A stretch of 64,000 bases of DNA. Origin: Phaseolus vulgaris (lineage: Eukaryota; Streptophyta; Magnoliopsida; Fabales; Fabaceae). Made by a program: the position numbers and the translations under genes. The notes beneath the pieces are model-generated. The model ran no database searches and was not told the DNA's origin. It worked only from the letters and a program-made list of their open reading frames with translations. Shown piece after piece: positions 46,460 to 56,882 of the stretch. Each line of letters begins with the position of its first letter. Within the stretch, counting starts at the first letter, position 1. The DNA lies in assembly GCF_000499845.2 (NCBI RefSeq), contig NC_023755.2, positions 1,815,530 to 1,879,529 of the forward strand, written 5' to 3'.

Positions 46460-47579
46460 TAACAATGCAATTGAAGTAGCATATATGAAGCATAATACAA
46501 AACAAAACAGTAGTATAAATTCAGCAACCCAAAAATAAATAGCCGCACCACCATCTCAGCTTGTTCTTGACAACTCAGTATTAGATTAAAATGGTTCAAG
46601 AAACACCATCAATTTCCTAAATACAACCTTGAAAAAGTTAACAGGTTTCCCCCTTTTTTCTCCTTGTTTCCTATCTCGCTTTGTGGTGTGATAGACAAGA
46701 GCAATATCGATGAGATATACTTGTCTGCAAAAGCTGATATCCTCTGTGGACACATGCCATGAATAAAAATCAGGCAAGCAACTAAAGAACTCATCTGGTT
46801 TGCTCTAATGGGCATATCTTGTTCTCTAAACTTGGCTTTTGCTTTAATAATATTCTTTTAGCTTATAGCAGTATATTCCTTCAATAACATGTAATTTTAT
46901 ACAATCAAAATAAATGAGTAAAGATTAGATTAATCAAGAGGGTATCATAACCATCATATGGGTTTCGTTTCTAAAACACGTGTCATTGTGAAATTTTGGT
47001 ACGTATTCAATTCCAAATTTACATGATTGGTAGTTACATTCTAAGTTCATAATAGACAACATAATCAAAATGAATAGTTAATTCTTTATATGTACCTACA
47101 GTCACTACAGAGCTTAAGCAAGTTAACTCAGAAACTCCCATTATAATTTTGTAAATCATGATTCCTGTAAAAGGTATTAATTAGGACCCGAACAAAGTGA
47201 TGAAAAGAAAAAAAAATCGTAATGTAATTGATATGTATGCAATATAAGGTAAATAGTTTGAAATCCTTCAATAATTTCCCCTATAATGAATTTCTGCGAA
47301 ATTACAAAAAGAAATCCATGGATACTATATTTCCTATTAGAGGACAATCACTCATTGAACTCGTTAAAAATGTTGAAAGTTGGCTTGATTAGAAATAATT
47401 TATAAATTCAATTAATCACTTGAAAAGTTACTGTTACCAGTATTAACACAAGGAATACACTCAATACAGTAAAATGAACCAAAGTCATCAATCGTTGCAT
47501 TATTGATTCGGCCTCACACGGAGCTCACACAAACAAATATCAACTAGTGGAATAAAAATAGAGTAATAGTAATTAATAC
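46460..47579. other. Spacer between MAP70 and PEPC fragments
   Basis: Mostly AT-rich. At 46615-46815 the minus strand is open in two frames (for example VYLIDIALVYHTTKRDRKQG), suggesting another old exon, but I cannot identify it. Confidence 0.4.
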
Positions 47580-47766
47580 CTGTGCTGAGTTTCAGCAATA
47601 CCCATCAAAGTAAGATGATGGCTAAAGGCACGAGAAAGTGTGAGAGCTTCTTCTAATGTCATCTTGAATAACTCTGAAGCCAATCGCTTCTCTACCAGCC
47701 CAACCATGTGTTCAATCCCCTCATGTCTCATATTACAAGTACCGCAGCAATTACTATCTCAAATAT
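47580..47766 (-). pseudogene. Fragment of a bacterial-type PEP carboxylase gene (PPC4-like)
   Basis: The minus strand reads CNMRHEGIEHMVGLVEKRLA then SELFKMTLEEALTLSRAFSH then HLTLMGIAETQH, followed by a good donor (CAG, GTATTAATT at 47580). This is the N-terminal exon region of plant bacterial-type phosphoenolpyruvate carboxylase, where the family has LASELSKMTLEEA and SHYLTLMGIAETHH. A stop lies just upstream (near 47769) and no further PEPC exon follows, so it is an isolated piece. It has the same orientation as the MAP70 fragments 1.1 kb away, though the parent genes are unrelated. Confidence 0.78.
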
Positions 47767-48263
47767 GCTCCATAGTATCCTATCACATCCATCTCATTGA
47801 CAAAATTAGAATTAGCTAGCCCTGCAGTTGAATCTCAGTTGAATATCGAGAAGTCAATGCATTTGGAATTCCTTGATTACTAGGACCAACCTGAGCACTT
47901 TCTTTTGTCATTCTCCTTTTGATCATTTTCTTCAGCTGGATGAGATTATCTAACACTGCTCAGTGAGGAACTGGATATCCTTCCTCATACTACCAAGGCA
48001 ATCACAAACCAATATTTACAATGCCCAAACTATTTCCAGTCATAAATGATATTAAGAAATTTAGACAAGAAAATCCTTGAATATATGATGAGAATATAAT
48101 ATGATATTTGATATTGAAGCTCAACATAGTTAGAGATATGGGCACAATCACACTGGAAAGTAATACACCTTTCATATCCAAATATCAGGAAGAATGTGAG
48201 TTTAAATGAAATTGAAACCTATTCTAGAATAGACCAGCAGTGAATCAAAAAATACAACAACAT
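47767..48263. other. Unassigned DNA before the gypsy LTR
   Basis: A minus-strand stretch at 47850-47975 is open (LIQLKKMIKRRMTKESAQVG and beyond) and has exon-like composition, so it may be another captured exon. I do not recognise it. The rest is AT-rich. Confidence 0.4.
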
Positions 48264-48990
48264 TATTGATCCGGTCGGTCATCGGTTTAGGATGACGTCA
48301 GCGGCAGATGGCCACGTGGGCCGTTCTTAGCGGGACATGTGGGCCAGGGAAGCTGATGTGTCTTGAAGAGGGCGATCAAGCGGGGATCAGAGATCAGGCG
48401 GAGATCGGTGATCAGAGGGGATGCGCGGTCGTCGTCTAGATGAGCCACGAGGCTGATCGGTCGTCGTGTCACACGCAGTTAAGCCAGGATCGAGAGGGGG
48501 TTCCCGGTGAGAGCGTTGCATGCGAGCCTCGTGTGGCAGAGTATCAGAGATCAGAGAGGTTATGCGCATTGCGGTACCATGCATGAGAGTGGTCTAAGGG
48601 AGCTGGCAATTGGTCGGTGTTTGAGGCTCTCTTAGCCCATAACATGCATGGGATAGAACAGAGGTGATCGTTCGCGCGATAGGTAGTGCCTGGTATGCGT
48701 GCTTGTCCAAGTCGCACCTGGTACTCACGCTGAGGCTGCACGAGACACCCAATGAAAGAGACACGCTAAGTTACTTCGTACGCGAATAACTTGGGCGCGC
48801 GGCAGGGTATATAAAGGCATTCCACGCTCATTGCGAAGGTACGTTTTCATACTGGCAAGAGACTAGTTTTGCATAGAGAGAGAAAGGGGAGAATAACAGA
48901 GTGCACGAGTCTCACTGAGATTCTGAGTACACGATTCTTTGGTGGTCTTGTTTTACTGACTTGAGCATCGGAGTGCAATCGGCCGCTAGA
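48264..48990 (+). mobile_element. Ty3/gypsy LTR
   Basis: Starts TGATCCGGTCGGTCATCGG, is GC-rich against its flanks, has a TATATAAAGGCATTCC promoter motif at 48807, and a leader region with gagagagaaaggggag and gattctttggtggtcttg. It ends just before gaggcgccgtttgtgg, a primer-binding-site-like sequence of plant Ty3/gypsy elements. Hence this is a 5' LTR in plus orientation. No matching 3' LTR was found in the window. Confidence 0.75.
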
Positions 48991-49005
48991 GGCGCCGTTT
49001 GTGGT
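48990..49005 (+). promoter_or_regulatory. Primer-binding-site-like sequence of the gypsy element
   Basis: AGGCGCCGTTTGTGG resembles the (T)GGCGCCGT… primer-binding sites seen after 5' LTRs in plant Tat/Athila elements. A second copy (AGGCGCCGTTTGCGG) is present near 49455 because the region is tandemly duplicated. Confidence 0.6.
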
Positions 49006-49247
49006 GTTTTCTCAGGTTCGCTCGGAGCTGGTTGGAACGCACTTGCGGAAGATGAAGTTTAACGTGGCGAGACCTTCAACGATCAAGTCACCTGTAAGGT
49101 CAATTATTAAATAAATAATAAGGAATAAAGAATAAACATAATAATCATCATTTTTCATCGGTAAAATATCGGTGCTCATATTATTTATCGTAGAAGATTT
49201 TATTACACACTAAATGTTTCATATGAAAAAAACACGTGCACCCTATT

Positions 49248-49360
49248 CTAATCATCGGCATCGGCATCCGAAACCGACGGCGGCGGCACCGAAGAAGACG
49301 CGTCTTCCTGTGGAGGTTCAGGATAAGTAGAAACAGGGTTCGACGACTCCGGCAGCGGGT
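49248..49360 (-). pseudogene. C-terminal end of the proline-rich protein, copy 1
   Basis: Minus-strand codons read NPVSTYPEPPQEDASSSVP then PPSVSDADADD and stop (TAG at 49248-49250). The acidic Asp/Ala end is not found in the internal modules, where the same frame stops after VSPPS. I take this as the true end of the ancestral gene. A second copy is at 49717-49830 (SDSDSDADADD). Confidence 0.6.
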
Positions 49361-51292
49361 TATTTGGCTCCGGCAGCGGGTCACTGAGATTCTGAGTACA
49401 CGATTCTTTGGTGGTCTTGTTTTACTGACTTAAGCGTCGGAGTGCAATCGGCCGCTAGAGGCGCCGTTTGCGGTGTTTTCGCAGGTTCGCTCGGAGCTGG
49501 TTGGAACGCACTTGCGGAAGACGAAGTTTGACGTGGCGAGACCTTCAACGATCAAGTCACCTGCAAGATCAATTATTAAATAAATAATAAGGAATAAAGA
49601 ATAAACATACTAATCATCATTTTTCATCGGTAAAATATCAGTGCTCATATTATTTATCGTAGAAGATTTAATTACACACGAAATGTTTCATATGAAAAAA
49701 ACACATGCACCCTATTCTAATCATCGGCATCGGCATCCGAATCCGAATCCGACGGCAGCAGCACCGAAGAAGACGCGTCTTCCTGTGGAGGTTCGGGATA
49801 AGTAGAAACAGGGTTCGACGACTCCAGCAGAGGGTAACTGGGCTCCGGCAGCGGGTCACTGGGCTCCGGCAGCGGGTCACTGGGGTCTGGCAGATATGGT
49901 GACTGGACTCCGGCAACAGGTCACTGGGCTTCGGCAGCGAGTCACTGGGCTCCGGCAGCGGGTCTATAGGGTCTGGCAGATAAGGTGACTGGGCTACGGC
50001 AGCGGGTCACGACGGCGGCGGCCTTGAAGAAGACGCGTCTTCCTGTGGAGGTTCGGGATAAGTAAACACAGGGTTCCGACAGCGGGTCACGATGGAGGCG
50101 TCTTCCTGTGGAGGTTCGGGATAAGTAGAAACAGGGTTCGACGACTCCGGCAGCGGGTTATTGGGCGCCGGCAGCGGGTCACTGGGCTCCGACAACGGGC
50201 CACGACGGCGGCGGCACCGAAAAAAGACGCGTCTTCCTGTGGAGGTTCGGGATAAGTAGAAACAGGGTTCGACGGCTCCGGCAGTGGGTAACTGGGCTCC
50301 AGTAGCGGGTTATTGGGCTCCGACAGCGGGTAATTGGGCTCCGGCAGCGGGTCACTGGGGTATAGCAGATAAGGTGACTGGGCTCCGGCAGCGGGTTATT
50401 GGGTTCCGGCAGCGGGTTACTGGGCTCCGACAGCGGGTCACTAGGGTCTGGCAGATAAGGTGATTGGGTTCCGGCAGCGGGTTATTGGGCTCCGACAGCA
50501 GGTCACTGGGGTCTGGCAGATAAAGTGACTGGGTTCCGGCAGTGGGTTATTGGGTTCCGGCAGCGAGTTACTGGGCTACGGCAGCGGTTCACTGGGCTGG
50601 GCTCCGACAGCGGGTCACTAGGGTCTGGCAGATAAGGTGACTGGGCTCCGGCAGCGGGTTATTGGGCTCCGGCAGCGGGTTATTGGGCTCCGACAGCGGG
50701 TCACTGGGCTCCGAGAGCGGGTCACTGGGTTCCGGCAGCGAGTCACTGGGTTCCGACAGCGGGTCACGACGGCGGCGACACCGAAGAAGACGCGTCTTCC
50801 TGTGGAGGTTCGGGATAACTAGAAACAGGGTTCGACGGCTCCGGCAGCGGGTTATTGGGCTCCGACAGCGGGTAATTGGGTTCCGGCAACGGGTCACTAG
50901 GGTCTGGCAAATAAGGTGGTAGGAAGTTTGGCTGCCGGGGCGGCACCGGGAAAATGGGAAGATGGTAGGAAGGAGATGGAAGGAATGGGGGGGCAACGAT
51001 GGGGGGCCTCCGAGAAGCTGGAAAGAGGGGGCCACTAGCGGTGAAAGACGTCGACATAGAAGAAGAAGTGCTGGAAGAAGAAGTGGAATTCGGCAGCGGG
51101 TCACTGGGCTCCGACAGCAGTTCACTGGGGTCTGGCAGATAAGGTGACTGGGTTCCGGCAGCGGGTTATTGGGCTACGGCAGCCGGTCACTGGGGTCTAG
51201 CAGATATGTGACTGGGCTCCGGCAGCGAGTTATTGGGCTCCGACAGCGGGTAACTGGGCTCCGGCAGCGGGTCACTGGGTTCCGACAGTGGG

Positions 51293-51613
51293 TCACGACG
51301 GAGGCGACACCGAAGAAGACGCCTCTTCCTGTGGAGGTTCGGGATAAGTAGAAACAGGGTTCGACGGCTCCGGCAGCGGGTAACTGGGCTCCGGCAGCGG
51401 GTCACTGGGGTCTGGCAGATAAGGTGGTAGGAAGTTTGGTTGTCGGGGCGGCACCTGGAAAATGGGGAGATGGTAGGAAGGAGATGGAAGGAATGGGGGG
51501 GCAACGATGGGGGGCCTCCGAGAAGCTGGAAACAGGGGGCCTCTAGCGGTGGAAGACGTCGACATAAAAGAAGAAGTGCAGGAAGAGGCACTGGAAGAAG
51601 AAGTGGAATTCAT
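51293..51613 (-). CDS. Proline-rich 106-aa ORF, copy A
   Basis: Minus-strand ATG at 51613, in ATATATGAATTCC after a leader containing two copies of a 47-bp repeat. The product begins with a Ser-rich segment (MNSTSSSSASSCTSSF), then RGPLFPASRRPPIVAPPFLP, SPSYHLPIF, LPPYLPDPSDPLPEP repeats and STYPEPPQEEASSSVSPPS, stopping at 51293-51295. No signal peptide or membrane segment is visible. It is almost identical to the copy at 54363-54683, while the copies beginning at 52853 and 55459 are frameshifted in a G-run. It is probably a truncated version of a longer ancestral protein. Function unknown; expression uncertain. Confidence 0.4.
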   Translation of the reverse strand: MNSTSSSSASSCTSSFMSTSSTARGPLFPASRRPPIVAPPFLPSPSYHLPIFQVPPRQPNFLPPYLPDPSDPLPEPSYPLPEPSNPVSTYPEPPQEEASSSVSPPS

Positions 51614-54362
51614 ATATGAAAATATGGTGATCAGCAAAATAACTTGAATTTATAACAAATTTACTTGGAAAGTTGTTAAATGTTGTTATATAAAATTGTT
51701 TTGAGTGAATGCATGAAGCTGTACTAAGAGAGAGCGAAATTGTTTTGAGTGAATGCATGAAGCTGTACTAAGAGAGAGCGGGAAAAAGCAGAGACTCAAC
51801 AGAGCAGGTCGGATTCAGTTACTGTCAATTTTATTTTATTTTTCTTTTTATTCTTATTCTTATTTTATTTTGTTTTATCATATTTTATTTTAGTTTTTTT
51901 TTGGTTTAGCTTAAGTTGTTTATTTAGAGTTTACGTAGTTTTTATTTATTTATTTTAATTAGTTATTTATTACTACTAGTTTCTGTTTTATTTTAGTTTC
52001 ATTTTTATTTCATTTATTTATTTTTTCTTAATAGTTATTTATTTTATGTTATTTTATTTTTATTTTTAGTTTTATTATTTTCTTTGTTATTGAGCTCCGG
52101 CAGCGGGTCACTGGGGTCTGGCAGATAAGGTGGTAGGAAGTTTGGCTGCCGGGGCGGCACCGGAAAAATGGGGAGATGGTAGGAAGGAGATGGAAGGAAT
52201 GGGGGGGCAACGATGGGGGGCCTCCGAGAAGCTGGAAAGAGGGGGCCACTAGCGGTGAAAGACGTCGACATAGAAGAAGAGGTGCTGGAAGAAGAAGTGG
52301 AATTCGGCAGCGGGTCACTGGGCTCCGACAGCAGGTCGCTGGGGTCTGGCAGATAAGGTGACTGGGTTCCGGCAGTGGGTTATTGGGTTCCGGCAGCGGG
52401 TTATTGGGCTACGGCAGCGGGTCACTGGGCTGGGCTCCGGCAGCCGGTCACTGGGGTCTAGCAGATAAGGTGACTGGGCTCCGGCAGTGAGTTATTGGGC
52501 TCCGACAGCGGGTAACTGGGCTCCGGCAGCGTGTCACTGGGTTCCGACAGTGGGTCACGACGGCGGCGACACCGAAGAAGACGCCTCTTCCTGTGGAGGT
52601 TCGGGATAAGTAGAAACAGGGTTCGACGGCTCCGGCAGCGGGTCACTGGGGTCTGGCAGATAAGGTGGTAGGAAGTTTGGTTGTCGGGGCGGCACCGGGA
52701 AAATGGGGAGATGGTAGGAAGGAGATGGAAGGAATGGGGGGGCAACGATGGGGGCCTCCGAGAAGCTGGAAACAGGGGGCCTCTAGCGGTGGAAGACGTC
52801 GACATAAAAGAAGAAGTGCAGGAAGAGGCACTGGAAGAAGAAGTGGAATTCATATATGAAAATATGGTGATCAGCAAAATAACTTGAATTTATAACAAAT
52901 TTACTTGGAAAGTTGTTAAATGTTGTTATATAAAATTGTTTTGAGTGAATGCATGAAGCTGTACTAAGAGAGAGCGAAATTGTTTTGAGTGAATGCATGA
53001 AGCTGTACTAAGAGAGAGCGGGAAAAAGCAGAGACTCAACAGAGCAGGTCGGATTCAGTTACTATCGATTTTATTTTATTTTTCTTTTTATTCTTATTCT
53101 TATTTTATTTTGTTTTATCATATTTTATTTTAGTTTTTTTTTGGTTTAGCTTAAGTTGTTTATTTAGAGTTTACGTAGTTTTTATTTATTTATTTTAATT
53201 AGTTATTTATTACTACTAGTTTCTGTTTTATTTTAGTTTCATTTTTATTTCATTTATTTATTTTTTCTTAATATTTATTTATTTAGTTATTTATTTTATT
53301 TTATGTTATTTTTATTTTTAGTTTTATTATTTTCTTTGTTATTGAGCTCCGGCAGCGGGTAACTGGTCTCCGGCAGCGGGTCACTGGGGTCTGGCAGATA
53401 AGGTGGTAGGAAGTTTGGCTGCCGGGGCGGCACCGGAAAAATGGGGAGATGGTAGGAAGGAGATGGAAGGAATGGGGGGGCAACGATGGGGGGCCTCCGA
53501 GAAGCTGGAAAGAGGGGGCCACTAGCGGTGAAAGACGTCGACATAGAAGAAGAAGTGCTGGAAGAAGAAGTGGAATTCGGCAGCGGGTCACTGGGCTCCG
53601 ACAGCAGTTCACTGGGGTCTGGTAGATAAGGTGACTGGGTTCCGGCAGCGGGTTATTGGGCTACGGCAGCGGGTCACTGGGCTGGGCTCCGGCAGCCGGT
53701 CACTGGGGTCTAGCAGATATGTGACTGGGCTCCGGCAGCGAGTTATTGGGCTCCGACAGCGGGTAACTGGGCTCCGGGAGCGGGTCACTGGGTTCCGACA
53801 GTGGGTCACGACGGAGGCGACACCGAAGAAGACGCCTCTTCCTGTGGAGGTTCGGGATAAGTAGAAACAGGGTTCGACGGCTCCGGCAGCGGGTAACTGG
53901 GCTCCGGCAGCGGGTCACTGGGGTCTGGCAGATAAGGTGGTAGGAAGTTTGGTTGTCGGGGCAGCACCGGGAAAATGGGGAGATGGTAGGAAGGAGATGG
54001 AAGGAATGGGGGGGGGAACGATGGGGGGCCTCCGAGAAGCTGGAATGAGGGGGCCACTAGCGGTGAAAGACGTCGACATAGAAGAAGAAGTGCTGGAAGA
54101 AGAAGTGGAATTCGGCAGCGGGTCACTGGGCTCCGACAGCAGGTCACTGGAGTCTGGCAGATAAGGTGACTGAGTTCCGGCAGCGGGTTATTGGGTTCCG
54201 GCAGCGGGTTATTGGGCTACGGCAGCGGGTCACTGGGCTGGGCTCCGGCAGCGGGTCACTGGGGTCTAGCAGATAAGGTGACTGGGCTCCGGCAGTGAGT
54301 TATTGGGCTCCGACAGTGGGTAACTGGGCTCCGGCAGCGGGTCACTGGGTTCCGACAGTGGG

Positions 54363-54683
54363 TCACGACGGCGGCGACACCGAAGAAGACGCCTCTTCCT
54401 GTGGAGGTTCGGGATAAGTAGAAACAGGGTTCGACGGCTCCGGCAGCGGGTAACTGGGCTCCGGCAGCGGGTCACTGGGGTCTGGCAGATAAGGTGGTAG
54501 GAAGTTTGGTTGTCGGGGCAGCACCGGGAAAATGGGGAGATGGTAGGAAGGAGATGGAAGGAATGGGGGGGCAACGATGGGGGGCCTCCGAGAAGCTGGA
54601 AACAGGGGGCCTCTAGCGGTGGAAGACGTCGACATAAAAGAAGAAGTGCAGGAAGAGGCACTGGAAGAAGAAGTGGAATTCAT
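54363..54683 (-). CDS. Proline-rich 106-aa ORF, copy B
   Basis: Minus-strand ATG at 54683 with the same leader as copy A. The 106 residues match copy A except for a Gln-to-Pro type change after PIF and Arg-to-Leu region differences (VLPRQ against VPPRQ). It ends at the same VSPPS stop. Identity of two separated copies implies recent duplication or gene conversion. Confidence 0.4.
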   Translation of the reverse strand: MNSTSSSSASSCTSSFMSTSSTARGPLFPASRRPPIVAPPFLPSPSYHLPIFPVLPRQPNFLPPYLPDPSDPLPEPSYPLPEPSNPVSTYPEPPQEEASSSVSPPS

Positions 54684-55329
54684 ATATGAAAATATGGTGA
54701 TCAGCAAAATAACTTGAATTTATAACAAATTTTCTTGGAAAGTTGTTAACTGTTGTTATATAAAATTGTTTTGAGTGAATGCATGAAGCTGTACTAAGAG
54801 AGAGCGAAATTGTTTTGAGTGAATGCATGAAGCTGTACTAAGAGAGAGCGGGAAAAAGCAGAGACTCAACAGAGCAGGTCGGATTCAGTTACTGTCGATT
54901 TTATTTTATTTTTCTTTTTATTCTTATTCTTATTTTATTTTTTTTTATCATATTTTATTTTAGTTTTTTTTTGGTTTAGCTTAAGTTGTTTATTTAGAGT
55001 TTACGTAGTTTTTATTTATTTATTTTAATTAGTTATTTATTACTACTAGTTTCTGTTTTATTTTAGTTTCATTTTTGTTTCATTTATTTATTTTTTCTTA
55101 ATAGTTATTTATTTAGTTATTTATTTTATGTTATTTTATTTTATTTTTATTTTTAGTTTTATTATTTTCTTTGTTATTGAGCTCCGGCAGCGGGTAATTG
55201 GGCTCCGGCAGCGGGTTACTGGGTTCCGGCAGCGGGTCACCGGGGTCTGGCAGATAAGGTGGTAGGAAGTTTGGCTGCCGGGTCGGCACCGGGAAAATGG
55301 GGAGATGGTAGGAAGGAGATGGAAGGAAT

Positions 55330-55347
55330 GGGGGGGGGGGGGGGGGG
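55330..55347. repeat. G homopolymer in the last proline-rich module
   Basis: The run is seven to nine G in other modules (for example 52201, 54008) and about eighteen here. On the coding strand it is a C-run encoding Pro, and its length change shifts the frame of this copy. Confidence 0.85.
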
Positions 55348-55699
55348 CAACGATGGGGGGCCTCCGCGAAGCTGGAAACAGGGGGCCACTAGCGGTGGAA
55401 GACGTCGACATAGAAGAAGAAGTGCTGGAAGAGGCACTGGAAGAAGAAATGGAATTCATATATGAAAATATGGTGATCAACAAAATAACTTGAATTTATA
55501 ACAAATTTACTTGGAAAGTTGTTAAATGTTGTTATAAAATTGTTTTGAGTGAATGCATGAAGCTGTACTAAGAGAGAGCGAAATTGTTTTGAGTGAATGC
55601 ATGAAGCTGTACTAAGAGAGAGCGAAATTGTTTTGAGTGAATGCATGAAGCTGTACTAAGAGAGGGGGAAAAAGCAGAGACTCAACAGAGCAGGCCGGA

Positions 55700-56280
55700 T
55701 TCAGTTACTATCGATTTTATTTTATTTTTCTTTTTATTCTTATTCTTATTTTATTTTATTTTATCATATTTTATTTTAGTTTTTTTTTTGTTTAGCTTAA
55801 GTTGTTTATTTAGAGTTTACGTAGTTTTTATTTATTTATTTTAATTAGTTATTTATTACTACTAGTTTCTGTTTTATTTTAGTTTCATTTTTATTTCATT
55901 TATTTATTTTTTCTTAATAGTTATTTATTTTATGTTATTTTATTTTATTTTTATTTTTAGTTTTATTATTTTCTTTCATTTCATTCTTAGTTTTTATTTT
56001 ACGCAAGTTTTTTTTTCTATCTATATATTATGTTTTAGTTTTCTTAGTTAGTTATTAAAGTTTGTTTTATTTTGTATTTTTTTTATTTATTATTCTTGTT
56101 TTATTTATTTTATTTTTGTCTTTGTTAAAAAATTTAGTTTTATTATTTTATTTAGTTTTTAGTTTTTATTTAAGTAAGTTTTTGTTTCTTTTATTTTTTT
56201 TATTGTTCTGTTTTTCATTTACTAATTTATTTCTCTTTCTTTTGTTATTTTAAATTTTCTGCTTTTCTTTATTTCTTTTA
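55700..56280. repeat. T-rich low-complexity region
   Basis: Almost pure T/A on the plus strand (ttattttatttt, tttagttttta) with few C or G. Shorter versions (about 270 bp) recur at 51815-52085, 53065-53340 and 54895-55180 as part of the higher-order array, each flanking a 5' leader of the proline-rich ORF. This copy is the longest and probably the original. Confidence 0.85.
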
Positions 56281-56499
56281 GAAAAAAAAACTATTTGCTT
56301 GTTATACTAATCCTTGCTTGAGTTGTCATATGATATGAAGGAAACAAGTTTTTATAGATTGAGCAATTGAGAAGACAACTCTAGAAGTTAAAAATAAATA
56401 AAAGAGAAGTAAGGAAAAGTTATAAAAGAATGAGAGATGATGATGACTATATCTATCACCAACTAAGAGAGAACATATGGTTTTAATAATGAAGTGACT

Positions 56500-56672
56500 G
56501 GGGAATTTTGTCTAGCCAATCACTCTTATCAAATAAGTCCAGTTGGGAAACCATGGAGAATTTTAAGGGAAACCCAACCCATATATGTCGCCTTGAAAGA
56601 AATAGGCGTCAAGCTATATGACGTTAAACGAGCGCTTACTAGGAGACAACCCAATATAAAATTTACTTTATA
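56500..56672 (+). pseudogene. C-terminal tail of Ty3/gypsy pol (Athila-like)
   Basis: Reads PVGKPWRILRETQPIYVAL, then KEIGVKLYDVKRALTRRQPN. The acgttaaacgagcgcttact-aggagacaaccca wording is the usual 3' end of the gypsy pol region in plant Athila-type elements. The rest of pol is absent. The plus orientation agrees with the LTR at 48264. Confidence 0.65.
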
Positions 56673-56882
56673 ATTTGTTTGATTTTTACTTTTAAGAAAA
56701 AGAAAATTAAAAAAAAATCCTCAAAGGCAACCCAATTCCTATATGCTTCCTAATCATTTTGCAAGTTATGTATTTTGGCCTGGGGACAGGTTCTATTATT
56801 CAGGGGGCAAATCCAGCAAATGAAGCAAGACTATAGATGAAGATTTTAAGAAAGAGTTGGATGACTTCTTAGGAAGAGACAC
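56673..56882. other. Downstream gypsy-like sequence
   Basis: Contains ttggcctggggacaggttc and ggggcaaatcc, wording often found after the pol end of plant gypsy elements. No frame worth naming. Confidence 0.4.

Larger units (their letters stand above)
48918..49850. repeat. Tandem duplication (~465 bp) fusing LTR leader and proline-rich gene end
   Basis: Block 48918-49383 recurs as 49382-49850 with few changes: cactgagattctgagtac, the primer-binding-like site, gcttgcggaaga, aataaataataaggaataaa and the C-terminal codons of the antisense proline-rich protein. The junction between copies lies inside a gcagcgggtcactg repeat unit. Confidence 0.9.
49230..55700 (-). repeat. Higher-order array encoding a proline-rich (SDPLPEP)n protein
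   Basis: The core is a 21-bp unit, ctgggctccggcagcgggtca on average, read on the minus strand as seven-residue SDPLPEP with variants NPLPEP, YPLSEP. Interspersed are a PVSTYPEPPQEDASSS block (near 49300, 49780, 50055, 50120, 50235, 50800, 51335, 52595, 53850, 54400) and a larger module at 50930-51080, 51420-51790, 52120-52300, 52660-53050, 53400-53580, 53930-54110, 54490-54880 and 55240-55690 that contains the N-terminal part (RGPLFPASRRPPIVAPPF and PSYHLPIF). Four modules also carry the ATG, a duplicated 5' leader (tgaatgcatgaagctgtact) and a T-rich flank. Two copies of the C-terminus (SVSDADADD and SDSDSDADADD, stops at 49248 and 49717) lie at the far end. So a single gene was amplified in pieces. 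Many frames are broken. I do not recognise the protein. Confidence 0.85.

Noticed and set aside
46609..46815. A real gene in the 63- and 68-codon minus-strand frames
   Set aside because: Two overlapping frames are open, neither shows a known motif, and neither has splice context; at most an exon relic.
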